DNA of 64,000 nt from an uncultured Alistipes sp. (GTDB lineage Bacteria; Bacteroidota; Bacteroidia; Bacteroidales; Rikenellaceae). The position numbers were made by a program, and so were the translations under genes. Each line of letters opens with the position of its first letter. The stretch's first letter is position 1. This document shows, piece after piece, positions 8,925-17,893 of the stretch. The notes below the pieces were generated by a model, which did not search any database, had not been told where the DNA came from, and saw nothing but the letters and a program-made list of their open reading frames with translations. The DNA is taken from positions 1 to 64,000 of the forward strand of contig CALUKI010000005.1 of assembly GCA_944321175.1 (NCBI GenBank), read 5' to 3'.

Positions 8925-10201
8925 AACAGCCTGCATTATGTATTCCGGCCGACGTGACGCTCGCCGAGACCGTCCGCCGAACCCTTCCCAACGGCGTCAC
9001 GATCCACGCCCTGCCCTCGAACGAATTCGAGGTCGTGCGTTTCACCTTTGTCTTCCGTGCCGGCTCCGTCCGTCAGGACAAAGCCTTCGTCGCGACATCC
9101 ACCGCCAACCTGCTCAGCGAGGGAACCCGCACGCTCTCGGCCCGCCAGATTGCCGAACGGCTCGATTTCTACGGCTCCTATTTCGACGTCAACGTCGATC
9201 GCGACTATGTCTATATCAGTTTCTGCTCGCTCTCGAAATATTTCCGCCAGACGCTCGACGTCGCCGGAGAGCTGCTGCTGCATCCCGTCTTCCCCGACGG
9301 GGAGATCGCGGCCTACTGCGAAAAGCGCAAGCAGCGGCTCCGCATCGAACGCATGAAGGTCGAAACCGAAGCCCGCGAGGCCTTTGCCCGCGCGCTGTTC
9401 GGCGCCGGACATCCCTACGGCATCTCCTCGCCCGAAACGGCATACGACGACCTGCGGCGCGAAGACCTGCTCGATTTTTATCGGAAACACTATACCGCCG
9501 GCAACTGTTTCGTCGTATGCAGCGGTGCGGTCGGCAACGATGTCCTGGAAGCCGTAGCGGCCGTAGCGGGTGCACTGCCCGACACCCCGCAGGCAGCGGA
9601 GCCGCCCTTCCCGCCGGCGCATGTCACCAACCGCATCGAGGTGTCCCACCCCGGAGCCGTGCAGTCGTCGATCCGCATCGGACGGGTGCTTTTCGGACGC
9701 AACCATCCCGATTATGCCGGCATGCAGGTCGTGGCGATGCTGCTGGGCGGGTATTTCGGATCGCGCCTCATGCAGAACCTGCGCGAAGAACACGGATACA
9801 CCTACGGCGTACTGGCCGCGATGGTCAATCTCGAACGGGCTGGCTACCTCGCCATCGCCACGCAGGTCGCGTGCGACACGACGCACCGCGCTCTCGACGA
9901 GATCTATCGGGAGATCGAACGGCTGCGCACCGAATCCGTGCCGGAACAGGAGCTGGAGATCGTCCGCAACATGATGACGGGCGAGATGATGCGCATCCTC
10001 GACGGCCCGTTCGGCATTGCCGACGTAACGATCGAGAACATCCTCTGCGGGCTGCCCAACGCGACGGTCGGACGAACGCTCCGGCGCATCCGCTCGATCA
10101 CACCGGCCGAGGTGCGGCGCCTTGCGTCGGAATACCTGCGGCGCGAAGATCTCGTCACCGTCATCGCCGGAGCGGTTGACGCGGTCGAAACGGCCCGATA
10201 G
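8921..10201 (+). CDS. M16 family peptidase-like protein, non-zinc subunit
   Basis: 426-aa M16 homologue translationally coupled to the gene before it (4-bp ATGA overlap). Where active members have HxxEH this protein reads ATSTANLLSEGT, so it cannot bind zinc. It does carry the conserved C-terminal substrate-site segment GSRLMQNLREEHGYTYG with the R and Y residues missing from its partner. The pair therefore splits the catalytic and substrate-binding functions between two polypeptides. The start at 8921 is fixed by the overlap and the family-like N-terminus (LPNGVTIHALPSNEFEVVRF). Substrates are unknown; M16 heterodimers degrade peptides. Confidence 0.88.
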   Translation: MKQPALCIPADVTLAETVRRTLPNGVTIHALPSNEFEVVRFTFVFRAGSVRQDKAFVATSTANLLSEGTRTLSARQIAERLDFYGSYFDVNVDRDYVYISFCSLSKYFRQTLDVAGELLLHPVFPDGEIAAYCEKRKQRLRIERMKVETEAREAFARALFGAGHPYGISSPETAYDDLRREDLLDFYRKHYTAGNCFVVCSGAVGNDVLEAVAAVAGALPDTPQAAEPPFPPAHVTNRIEVSHPGAVQSSIRIGRVLFGRNHPDYAGMQVVAMLLGGYFGSRLMQNLREEHGYTYGVLAAMVNLERAGYLAIATQVACDTTHRALDEIYREIERLRTESVPEQELEIVRNMMTGEMMRILDGPFGIADVTIENILCGLPNATVGRTLRRIRSITPAEVRRLASEYLRREDLVTVIAGAVDAVETAR

Positions 10202-10340
10202 TCCGCCAGCATCCATTTCGCTGAAAGACAAGCTGTCCTTATCGATACGGCACCTCGAAGGCGCTGTGCCTCCGTCAGTATCGGCGTATTGTCCGAGAGG
10301 GCCCGAATGCCCGTCACGCGATGTCGGAGAGAGGGCGGAA

Positions 10341-10372
10341 TTTGTTTTTTCGCCGCCGAATACCTAAATTTG
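10341..10372 (+). promoter_or_regulatory. promoter of the lipoprotein gene at 10414
   Basis: TTTG at 10341-10344, a 20-bp spacer and TAAATTTG at 10365-10372, a full match to the Bacteroidota consensus. It rules out the in-frame start at 10321. Confidence 0.72.
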
Positions 10373-10413
10373 GGCGGATTCCAGGCAAGGATCCATCCAA
10401 AATGTTAGGTGAA

Positions 10414-11802
10414 ATGAGAAAATTTTTCTGGATGCTGGCAGGACTCGCAGCAAGTCTTGCCGCAGGATGCAGCAACGATGATGGGAATGACGGGCCGACC
10501 GTGTGCCCGGATCCCGAACCGCTCAGCCAACTTACGGCCGACGTATCGCTGACCGTACAGTCGGCCAGACTCTCGAAAGTCTCGGCAGCCGAAGCAACCG
10601 GCAAGCAGAGCGCCGACAGCTATCTGCTGGTGATGGAGACATCCGACGGGGCTCAAATTCGCATGGTTCTCAACGCCGAGGCCGGAACATCGCCGTTCGG
10701 ACGCTACGACTTCTCCCGCACAAACGACTGCGTGGCAGGATCCTTTGACAATACGGCCGACGAAGCCGTCGGAAGCTGGTACTACGCCGGAGGGAAGGCT
10801 GCCGCCCCGATCTGCGGCGGTGTACTCGACCTGAGCCGCGTTCCCGGCCAAAAACCCTCCGACACGAGCTATCGCATCCGACTCTCCGGCATCGACGACA
10901 ACCGAGATACGCCGCACAAAATCGAGGCGGTATTCAACGGTGCCCTCACGACGGAAGGAGTCGATGAAGCCCCGGCCTCAACAACGACCTACTGCTATGC
11001 CGGAGCATCGGGATTCTACGCCGACGACGGATATTCGACATGGGGCATCGACTTCGACAATGCAGACTTCACCAAACTGCTGAGCATTTTTGAATTCAAC
11101 GTCCCTGCCGATGCCGCCGAGGAGGACGGCATTCCGGCCGGAACCTACACGATCACCGACGAATACGGCCCCAATACCGTCACATGGGCAACCTACGACG
11201 AAGAGATGACCTTCCTCTCGACCGGAACGATCACCGTCGAACGCAATGACGCAGGGTACAAGGTCGTCGTGGACGCGGTCGATGAGTATGACGCCCCCTT
11301 CAAGGCCGATTTTGAAGGCCCGATCTACTACCGGAACTCCAGCGAGCGGACATCCATCTCCCCGCGCGAGGTCTATGTGGTCTATTACGGCGAGGAGAAC
11401 GGTCTTGCCGACTGGTACATCACCCTTGTTGACAAAGGATACCTCACGACGCGCGATGCGGCCGGCAACTGTTATTATGGCTCCATCCTGCACTTTGACC
11501 TCCACAGCGACGCCGGCAACGACTACGCGAACGGAGTGCCCGAAGGGACCTTTGCCGTACAGGACGGACAGGCCGGCACGGGAATCTGGGGCGGTGACAA
11601 TGCAGCCTGCACATCGTTCCTTTCGGAGTATTTCAGCGGCTCGCCCACCGTCGGAAAACTCACCGAAGGGAATGTCTCGATCGCACGGGACGGTGAATGG
11701 TATCGCATCACGTTCGACGGGCTGACCCTCGCCGGCGGGGATCAGACCTCCCTGTCGGGAAGTTACGAAGGCCGTGTTCAGTATATCGACGCAAGAGAAT
11801 AG
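10414..11802 (+). CDS. surface lipoprotein of unknown function
   Basis: 462-aa lipoprotein. The signal peptide MRKFFWMLAGLAASLAAGC has a clear lipobox, and the mature N-terminus CSNDDGNDG is acidic, as expected for a Bacteroidota lipoprotein flipped to the cell surface. The rest contains at least three related beta-rich segments, each with a pattern like IPAGTYTITDEYGPNTV or VPEGTFAVQDGQAGTG followed by a GTITVERNDAGYKV or GNVSIARDGEWYRI hairpin. This suggests duplicated beta-sandwich domains. I do not recognise a named family. ATG at 10402 is an alternative start four codons upstream. It is a single-gene unit with its own promoter and terminator. Confidence 0.75.
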   Translation: MRKFFWMLAGLAASLAAGCSNDDGNDGPTVCPDPEPLSQLTADVSLTVQSARLSKVSAAEATGKQSADSYLLVMETSDGAQIRMVLNAEAGTSPFGRYDFSRTNDCVAGSFDNTADEAVGSWYYAGGKAAAPICGGVLDLSRVPGQKPSDTSYRIRLSGIDDNRDTPHKIEAVFNGALTTEGVDEAPASTTTYCYAGASGFYADDGYSTWGIDFDNADFTKLLSIFEFNVPADAAEEDGIPAGTYTITDEYGPNTVTWATYDEEMTFLSTGTITVERNDAGYKVVVDAVDEYDAPFKADFEGPIYYRNSSERTSISPREVYVVYYGEENGLADWYITLVDKGYLTTRDAAGNCYYGSILHFDLHSDAGNDYANGVPEGTFAVQDGQAGTGIWGGDNAACTSFLSEYFSGSPTVGKLTEGNVSIARDGEWYRITFDGLTLAGGDQTSLSGSYEGRVQYIDARE

Positions 11803-11843
11803 GCCCGAAGACTGAGCGGGAAACCGGCACCCGTTTCGGCAAC

Positions 11844-11880
11844 GCGCCCCGATATTGAAGCAATATCAGGGCGCATTTCT
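11844..11880 (+). terminator. rho-independent terminator
   Basis: Stem 11844-11857 / 11861-11874, 14 positions with one mismatch, 3-nt loop AAG, then ATTTCT. It ends the lipoprotein transcript. Confidence 0.65.
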
Positions 11881-11918
11881 TTGACGGGAACAGTCTCCGG
11901 CAATCGACCGGCGGCCGG

Positions 11919-12752
11919 CTACCGTCCGCCGGCGGGACAGCGCTCCTTCCCGTTCTGCGACCGTCCGGCAGCGTGAGCATCGACCCACTGCGTGAGAGCG
12001 ACGAAATCCGCAACGGAGAGTTGTTCGGCACGCTGCGAAAAAAAGGGGTGCACGTCACCGCCGAAATCGCCGAAGGCGGCCCGCAAAGCATTGCGCAGCA
12101 TCTTGCGGCGCTGCCCGAACGATGCCTTGACGACCTTGACAAAGAGGAGTTCGTCACAATCGAGATGCGCAACGTTGTTGCGTGTCAGCCGGATCACGGC
12201 ACTCTTGACCTTGGGCGGCGGATTGAAGACCTTCTCCCCCACCGTGAAGAGGTACTCGATGTCGTACCACGCCTGCAGCAGCACCGACAGGATGCCGTAC
12301 TCCTTCGACCCCGGCGCCGAGGCGATGCGCTGCGCCACCTCGCGCTGAATCATCCCCACGCATTCGGGAATCAGCGCGCGGTTTTCGAGCACCTTGAAAA
12401 AGATCTGGGACGAAATATTGTAAGGGAAGTTGCCGATCACGCGCAGCCCGTCGGGGAAATGCGTCCACAGATCCAATTGCAGGAAGTCCCCCGCAATCAG
12501 ACGCGGCGTGAAGGCCGGAAAGTGCTCCTGGAGGTAGGCTACGCTCTCGGAGTCGATCTCGGCACCCCACGTCTCGATGTCGGGACGCTGCAGCAGAAAC
12601 TGCGTAAGGACTCCCATGCCGCATCCGACTTCCAGTACGGGACGGGGTGCAGCCCCGTCGCCGCATGTCAGTGCATCGCAGATCTTGCGTGCGATGTTCA
12701 GGTCCACGAGAAAGTGCTGGCCCAGTGATTTTTTCGCTTTGACTTCACCCAT
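11919..12752 (-). CDS. rsmA: 16S rRNA (adenine1518/1519-N6)-dimethyltransferase
   Basis: 277-aa RsmA/KsgA, which dimethylates two adjacent adenosines in the 3' hairpin of 16S rRNA late in 30S assembly. Visible motifs are the start KKSLGQHFLVDLNIARKI, the SAM site VLEVGCGMGVLTQFLL, the acidic residue of GAEIDSESVAYLQ, GDFLQLD, and the catalytic motif GNFPYNISSQI. The ATG at 12752 gives the family's usual N-terminus; a longer frame to 12911 is unsupported and would run across the -7 box at 12801-12808. The C-terminal tail after residue 265 is short and variable. It is monocistronic and convergent with the lipoprotein gene. Confidence 0.95.
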   Translation of the reverse strand: MGEVKAKKSLGQHFLVDLNIARKICDALTCGDGAAPRPVLEVGCGMGVLTQFLLQRPDIETWGAEIDSESVAYLQEHFPAFTPRLIAGDFLQLDLWTHFPDGLRVIGNFPYNISSQIFFKVLENRALIPECVGMIQREVAQRIASAPGSKEYGILSVLLQAWYDIEYLFTVGEKVFNPPPKVKSAVIRLTRNNVAHLDCDELLFVKVVKASFGQRRKMLRNALRAAFGDFGGDVHPFFSQRAEQLSVADFVALTQWVDAHAAGRSQNGKERCPAGGR

Positions 12753-13062
12753 CCGGCATTCGGTTTTCGCGCGGTGCGGCTTTGTCCCGCCCCGCCGCTG
12801 CAAAGGTAACGATTTCGGAACGATTATCCGCCTTGTCGGGCCCTTTTTATTGAACCGGCAAAAAGGGGCCGGACGGGGCAGGCCGAACGACGTTCCCGCA
12901 ATTCGCCCCATAACCGCCGAACAGATCCGCGCATGGACCCTTCTTGTGGCGGTCTTTCATGCGCGAGCGGGTAAAATCAGTATTTAAGCGTAGGGAAATC
13001 CGCTGAAAAACCGGCATCTTTGCAAAAAATATCCGGTCAGCAACAAATACCGAAACAGCAAC
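12753..13062. other. divergent intergenic region rsmA / yeiH-like
   Basis: 310 bp without a gene. It contains the rsmA -7 box at 12801-12808. For the plus-strand gene only an imperfect -7 (CATCTTTG, 13015-13022) is seen, without a -33 box. An 8-bp inverted repeat (12841-12848 / 12860-12867) has no T-tract and no clear role. Confidence 0.4.
12801..12808 (-). promoter_or_regulatory. -7 box of rsmA
   Basis: The minus strand reads TACCTTTG, 49 nt upstream of the rsmA ATG. No matching TTTG at the expected -33 distance. Confidence 0.5.
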
Positions 13063-14349
13063 ATGAAAAAGATACTCTCCGCATTCAAAACGGAAGACTG
13101 GGTCGTCACCTTCGCAAGCATCCTTCTCCTTGCCGCTGCAGCACTCGTTCCGCAGTGGCTTCCCGCCCTGCCAAAAAACTTCACCTCGGCTGCGGGTTGG
13201 ATCGACACCCTCGGGCTCTTCCTCCTCGTCGCCGCCATCCTCTATCTGGGATGGGCCCTGCTCGGCCGGCCCGCAAAAGGGCTCCTGCCCTCACTTGCCG
13301 CCGTCTTCGTCATCTCGCTCGCCGCGCAGTTCGTCGCAACCATTCCGCAGGTCGCCTACTACGGATTCGAATCGGTCTTCTTCTCCGTCATCTTCGGGCT
13401 CGTCATCCGCAACCTCTTCCATATCCCCGAATGGATGAAACCCGCCATACAAAGCGAATACTACATCAAAATCGGCGTCGTCTGTCTCGGCGCCACAATC
13501 CTCTTCAGCGACGTCATGAAATCCGGAGCCTTCGGGCTGCTGCAGGCCTGCGCCGTCGTCGCCGTCGTCTGGTTCTTCGCATACCGTATCTCGCGCCGGC
13601 GCGGCATCGACCAGCCGACTGCCATGATCCTGTCGAGCGGCCTTTCGATCTGCGGTGTCTCGGCAGCCATCACTACGGCCCGCGTTGTCGGCGGCGACGA
13701 CCGGAAGCTCTCCTACATCGTCTCGCTGATCCTTATCATCGTCGTGCCGATGATCTACCTCATGCCGTGGCTCGCCGACACGCTGCTGCCGCTCTTCATC
13801 GACGATCCCGCCGTGCGGCAGGAGGTGGCCGGCGCATGGATCGGCGGCACCATCGACACCACTTCGGGCGTGGCGGCGTCGAGCGCCATCGCAGGCGAAC
13901 TGGCCAACCAGCACGCCGTCATCATCAAGGGGGCGCAGAACGTCCTCATCGGCGTTGTGGCCTTCTTCGTCGCACTCTACCTCTCGACACGCCGCACCGG
14001 TACCGGCCGCACCGCACGCCCCTCGCTGGGAATCGTCTGGGAGAAATTCCCGAAATTCATCATCGGATTCGTCGCCGCGTCGCTCGTCTTCAGTCTCTGT
14101 CAGAGTCACGGGCTTTTCCACACCGAAAACGGGAAACTCGTCGAACCGCGCATCGCAAAGATGTTCAGCACGCTCTTCTTCTCGCTGGCATTTGTCTGCG
14201 TAGGGCTCGAAACACGCCTCAAAGAGATCGTATCGCGCGAGAACCGCAGCATTCTGCGGGCGTTCCTCACGGCGCAGACGTTCAATATCGTCGTCACGCT
14301 CCTCATTGCATGGCTCTTCTTCGGTATTCTCAAACCGATGTGGGCATAG
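13063..14349 (+). CDS. YeiH/UPF0324 family putative sulfate exporter
   Basis: 428-aa polytopic inner-membrane protein of the YeiH (Cons_hypoth698, PSE) family. About ten hydrophobic helices are visible. The conserved core is FSVIFGLVIRNLF, followed by IKIGVVCLGATILFSD, then ILSSGLSICGVSAAITTARVV and the GGTIDTTSGVAASSAI segment. The family is annotated as putative sulfate or organosulfonate exporters from genome context; direct transport evidence is sparse. The start at 13063 gives a short cytoplasmic N-terminus. No coupled gene is seen. It converges on recQ across a terminator at 14470-14505. Confidence 0.85.
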   Translation: MKKILSAFKTEDWVVTFASILLLAAAALVPQWLPALPKNFTSAAGWIDTLGLFLLVAAILYLGWALLGRPAKGLLPSLAAVFVISLAAQFVATIPQVAYYGFESVFFSVIFGLVIRNLFHIPEWMKPAIQSEYYIKIGVVCLGATILFSDVMKSGAFGLLQACAVVAVVWFFAYRISRRRGIDQPTAMILSSGLSICGVSAAITTARVVGGDDRKLSYIVSLILIIVVPMIYLMPWLADTLLPLFIDDPAVRQEVAGAWIGGTIDTTSGVAASSAIAGELANQHAVIIKGAQNVLIGVVAFFVALYLSTRRTGTGRTARPSLGIVWEKFPKFIIGFVAASLVFSLCQSHGLFHTENGKLVEPRIAKMFSTLFFSLAFVCVGLETRLKEIVSRENRSILRAFLTAQTFNIVVTLLIAWLFFGILKPMWA

Positions 14350-14411
14350 CCCCGCACCCGCCATTTCGGAACGGCACGTTTCCCCGATTCATCATGCGGC
14401 ACGCCTCCGCC

Positions 14412-14419
14412 GGGGGGGG
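14412..14419. repeat. G8 homopolymer, intergenic
   Basis: Eight consecutive G between the yeiH-like gene and recQ. It is not in any gene and is listed only for comparison with the G9 tract at 39585-39593. Confidence 0.6.
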
Positions 14420-14469
14420 CATCGTCGCAAATCGGCGGAACAACTCCGCTCCCAACCCGGTAAAGGCAC

Positions 14470-14505
14470 AAAAAGAACGGGGCTCTCCGAATGTCGGAGA
14501 GCCCC
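14470..14505 (-). terminator. rho-independent terminator of recQ
   Basis: Perfect 12-bp stem 14479-14490 / 14494-14505 with a 3-nt loop. On the minus strand it is followed by GTTCTTTTTG, so it is oriented for recQ; it can also block read-through from the convergent gene. Confidence 0.75.
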
Positions 14506-14550
14506 AAACCCCATCATGCGGGAGTGCCTGCCGGAATTTGCGGTATCCGA

Positions 14551-16746
14551 TCAGTTCCCCTGTTCGCAAATAAACTTGATGCGCACCAGCCGGATCTCCT
14601 CCTCCGTATAGTCGCCGCCCAGCTCCTCGACGGCATCATCCAGCGAATCGCTCTCCGCATCCTCCTTGAAATAGAGATAGATGTCTTCGGCCTTCTCCTC
14701 ATCCATGAACTGGTTGATGTAATAGGAGATATCGAGCCGCGTCCCCGAATTGACAATACCCTCGATCTCCGTAAGCAATTCATCGAAATCCAGATTCTTG
14801 GCCCGCGCTATATCTTCGAAATCCATCTTGCGGTCGATTGACTGGATGATGAAGATCTTGTTGCCCGACTTGTTGCCCACAGACTTCACTACCATATCCT
14901 GCGGACGGATGATCTCCTTCTCCTCGACGTAGGCCTTGATGAGCTTGATGAACTCGGCACCGAACTTCTTCGCCTTGCCCACTCCGACGCCGGAGATGTT
15001 CTGCATCTCTTCAAGCGTCACAGGATATTGAATCGACATGTCTTCGAGCGACGGATCCTGAAAAACGACGAACGGAGGCAGATTGTGCTGCTTGGCAACC
15101 TTCTTGCGGAGGTCCTTCAACATCGAGAAAAGCTCTTCATCCGCCACACCGCCGCGTCCGCCCGCCGGCGCCGCCGTTTCAGCCTCCCGCTCCTCCGCAT
15201 CGTAATCGTGATCGAGCGTGATAAGCACCGGATAGGGCGCACGGATGTACGCCTCGCCGCGCGGATTGATCGACAACAGTCCGTAATTCTCGATATTCTT
15301 GTCCACCAGTCCGAGGATCAACGCCTGACGCATCACCGCGCCCCAATATTTGGCATCGTGATCCTCGCCGGCGCCGAACCAGCGGAGTTTATTATGGCCG
15401 TAACTTTTGATCTGCGCCGTCAGACGCCCCGTCAGCAGATTGGTCAGATGGTCGATCTTGAACTTGTCGCCGATCTCCCGCAACGCCTCAAGCGCCAGCT
15501 TGAGCGAAGCCCCCGCATCGATCTTCGGCTTCGGATGCAGGCAGTTGTCGCAACTGCCGCAATTCTCTTCGGTGTATTCCTCGCCGAAATAGTGCAGCAG
15601 CGTCTTGCGGCGGCACATCGAGCTCTCCGCATACGAAACCGTCTCCTGCAGCAGCAACTTCCCGATCTCCTGTTCGGCGATGGGCTTGCCCTGCATGAAC
15701 TTTTCGAGCTTCTGAATATCCTTGTAACTGTAAAAAGCCAGGCAATACCCCTCGCCGCCGTCACGGCCCGCACGGCCCGTCTCCTGATAGTATCCTTCGA
15801 GGGATTTGGGGATGTCGTAATGGATGACGAACCGCACATCGGACTTGTCGATACCCATACCGAAGGCGATCGTCGCCACGATGACATCGGCCCGCTCCAT
15901 CAGGAAATCATCCTGGTTCTTCACGCGCGTCGCAGCATCCATGCCGGCATGGTACGGCAAAGCCTTGATCCCGTTGGCGACCAGCAGTTCCGCCAGCTCC
16001 TCGACCTTCTTGCGGCTCAGGCAGTAGATGATGCCGCTGCGGCCCTCCTTCTGCTTGATGAAGCGGATGATCTCCCGATCCACATCGTTCTTGGGCCGGA
16101 TCTCGTAGTACAGATTCGGACGGTTGAACGACGACTTGAAAACCGACGCCGCGCTCATCCCCAGATTCTTCTGGATGTCCATCTGCACCTTCGGCGTCGC
16201 AGTCGCCGTCAAAGCGATCAGCGGCGCCGGGCCGATTTCATTGATGATCGGACGGATGCGGCGGTACTCCGGCCGGAAGTCGTGCCCCCACTCCGAAATG
16301 CAGTGTGCCTCGTCGATGGCATAGAACGAAATCTTGATTTTATGCAGAAAGGCTACATTGTCCTCCTTGGTCAACGACTCCGGAGCGAAATAGAGCAGTT
16401 TCGTCTTCCCCGCCAGCACATCGCTGCGGACCTGCATCACGGCAGTCTTGTTGAGCGACGAATTGAGGAAATGCGCGATGCCCGACTCAGTCGAGAACGT
16501 CCGCATGGCATCCACCTGATTCTTCATCAGCGCGATCAACGGCGATATGACGATCGCCACCCCGTCCATCAACAACGCCGGCAATTGGTAACACAGCGAC
16601 TTACCGCCACCCGTTGGCATCAGGACGAACGTATCTTTCCCTTCAAGCACATTGCGGATTACAGCCTCTTGATTCCCTTTGAACGACGAAAACCCGAAAT
16701 ACTCTTTCAGCTTCTCGTGCAACAAAGTCTCTTCGATTTGCTTCAT
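14551..16746 (-). CDS. recQ: ATP-dependent DNA helicase RecQ
   Basis: 731-aa 3'-5' DNA helicase used in recombinational repair. Helicase motifs are clear: FKGNQEAVIRNVLEGKD (motif 0/Q), MPTGGGKSLCYQLP (Walker A), YAIDEAHCISEWGHDFRPEY (DEAH plus the RecQ aromatic loop) and YYQETGRAGRDG (motif VI). The zinc-binding cysteines C384, C404 and C407 (CGSCDNC) are present, followed by a winged helix and an HRDC domain at about 560-640. Beyond HRDC is an acidic extension of about 90 aa (IVNSGTRLDISYYINQFMDEE), which makes it longer than E. coli RecQ (609 aa). The ATG at 16746 is preferred over a GTG three codons upstream. Confidence 0.96.
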   Translation of the reverse strand: MKQIEETLLHEKLKEYFGFSSFKGNQEAVIRNVLEGKDTFVLMPTGGGKSLCYQLPALLMDGVAIVISPLIALMKNQVDAMRTFSTESGIAHFLNSSLNKTAVMQVRSDVLAGKTKLLYFAPESLTKEDNVAFLHKIKISFYAIDEAHCISEWGHDFRPEYRRIRPIINEIGPAPLIALTATATPKVQMDIQKNLGMSAASVFKSSFNRPNLYYEIRPKNDVDREIIRFIKQKEGRSGIIYCLSRKKVEELAELLVANGIKALPYHAGMDAATRVKNQDDFLMERADVIVATIAFGMGIDKSDVRFVIHYDIPKSLEGYYQETGRAGRDGGEGYCLAFYSYKDIQKLEKFMQGKPIAEQEIGKLLLQETVSYAESSMCRRKTLLHYFGEEYTEENCGSCDNCLHPKPKIDAGASLKLALEALREIGDKFKIDHLTNLLTGRLTAQIKSYGHNKLRWFGAGEDHDAKYWGAVMRQALILGLVDKNIENYGLLSINPRGEAYIRAPYPVLITLDHDYDAEEREAETAAPAGGRGGVADEELFSMLKDLRKKVAKQHNLPPFVVFQDPSLEDMSIQYPVTLEEMQNISGVGVGKAKKFGAEFIKLIKAYVEEKEIIRPQDMVVKSVGNKSGNKIFIIQSIDRKMDFEDIARAKNLDFDELLTEIEGIVNSGTRLDISYYINQFMDEEKAEDIYLYFKEDAESDSLDDAVEELGGDYTEEEIRLVRIKFICEQGN

Positions 16747-16812
16747 CGTGCCCACAGATTCCTCGCGATTGAAATTTTAGGTAAAGATAAAAATTTTTTT
16801 CGAAAAAAAACA

Positions 16813-16820
16813 TAACTTTG
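16813..16820 (+). promoter_or_regulatory. -7 box of lptB
   Basis: TAACTTTG, 22 nt before the ATG at 16842. The upstream stretch is A/T-rich and lacks a clear TTTG. Confidence 0.5.
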
Positions 16821-16841
16821 TGAAAAATTTATAGAGAGAAA

Positions 16842-17738
16842 ATGCGTCTTTACACGAGCGAACTGGTCAAAAAGTACAAATCCCGGACGGTTGTCAACCA
16901 TGTATCGATCGATGTCAATCAAGGTGAAATCGTCGGACTGCTGGGGCCCAACGGCGCAGGCAAGACCACGACGTTCTATATGATCGTAGGACTCATCAAA
17001 CCCAACGAAGGCAAGATCTTCCTTCAGAACGATCAGGGGAGTGTCTCCGAACTGACCGATCTGCCCGTATATCGCCGGGCCCAGATGGGGGTGGGCTATC
17101 TCGCGCAGGAGGCCTCCGTTTTCCGCCGGCTCAGCGTCGAGAACAACATCCGCGCCGTACTGGAGATGACCGACTACTCCAAAGAGTATCAGGACGAACG
17201 CGTCGAGGCGCTCATCAAGGAGTTCCGGCTCGAAAAAGTACGCAAAAGCATGGGCATCCAACTCTCCGGCGGCGAACGGCGCCGTACCGAGATCGCACGC
17301 GCCGTAGCCATCAATCCCGCCTTCATCCTGCTCGATGAACCGTTCGCCGGCGTCGATCCGATTGCGGTGGAGGACATCCAGTCGATCGTCGCCACGCTCA
17401 AGGATAAAAATATAGGTGTGATCATCACCGACCACAACGTCGATGAGACGTTGGCCATTACCGACCGCGCCTACCTGCTCTACGAAGGCAAGGTTCTCAA
17501 AACGGGATCACCCGAAGAGTTGGCCGCCGATCCGGAGGTCCGCAAACGCTATCTGGGCAAGCACTTCGAACTGCGGCGCAGCCCGACGATCGACCGGCTG
17601 CGGCAGGAGAATGCCCAAAAGGCAGCATCGGCGGAGCCTGAGACGTCCGCATCCGCCGATGCAGGCGTCGCATCACGTCAGGCGGTATCGGACGATGCCG
17701 CCGCCGACAGGACAACGCCAAACGGCACCGAAGAGTGA
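16842..17738 (+). CDS. lptB: LPS export ABC transporter ATP-binding protein, extended
   Basis: 298-aa ATPase of the LptB family, which powers extraction of lipopolysaccharide from the inner membrane with LptFG. Walker [19 protein letters not shown], signature [16 protein letters not shown], Walker [21 protein letters not shown] and the switch histidine in [19 protein letters not shown] are intact. The ABC domain ends near residue 245 (RYLGKHFEL), where most LptB proteins stop. About 50 more residues follow, rich in Ala, Ser, Asp and Glu and probably disordered. The other lpt genes are not in the window; waaA at 25 kb belongs to the same LPS pathway. Confidence 0.88.
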   Translation: MRLYTSELVKKYKSRTVVNHVSIDVNQGEIVGLLGPNGAGKTTTFYMIVGLIKPNEGKIFLQNDQGSVSELTDLPVYRRAQMGVGYLAQEASVFRRLSVENNIRAVLEMTDYSKEYQDERVEALIKEFRLEKVRKSMGIQLSGGERRRTEIARAVAINPAFILLDEPFAGVDPIAVEDIQSIVATLKDKNIGVIITDHNVDETLAITDRAYLLYEGKVLKTGSPEELAADPEVRKRYLGKHFELRRSPTIDRLRQENAQKAASAEPETSASADAGVASRQAVSDDAAADRTTPNGTEE

Positions 17739-17893
17739 CACGGCGGACGGCATAAGCGTGAAACGCGAGGCGACGCAGAGCGAGGGGGCGTGTCGCCGGG
17801 AAACAACCGGATGCTTTCGGATCGTCTGGCCGGACATCCGACAATAAATCTGAAAACTACGCCGAAGCCTGAACGGCAGGCTCCAAAACGATT

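Noticed and set aside
14412..14419. G8 tract as a phase-variation site
   Set aside because: It lies between convergent genes, past the stop of one and beyond the terminator of the other, so length changes should have no effect.
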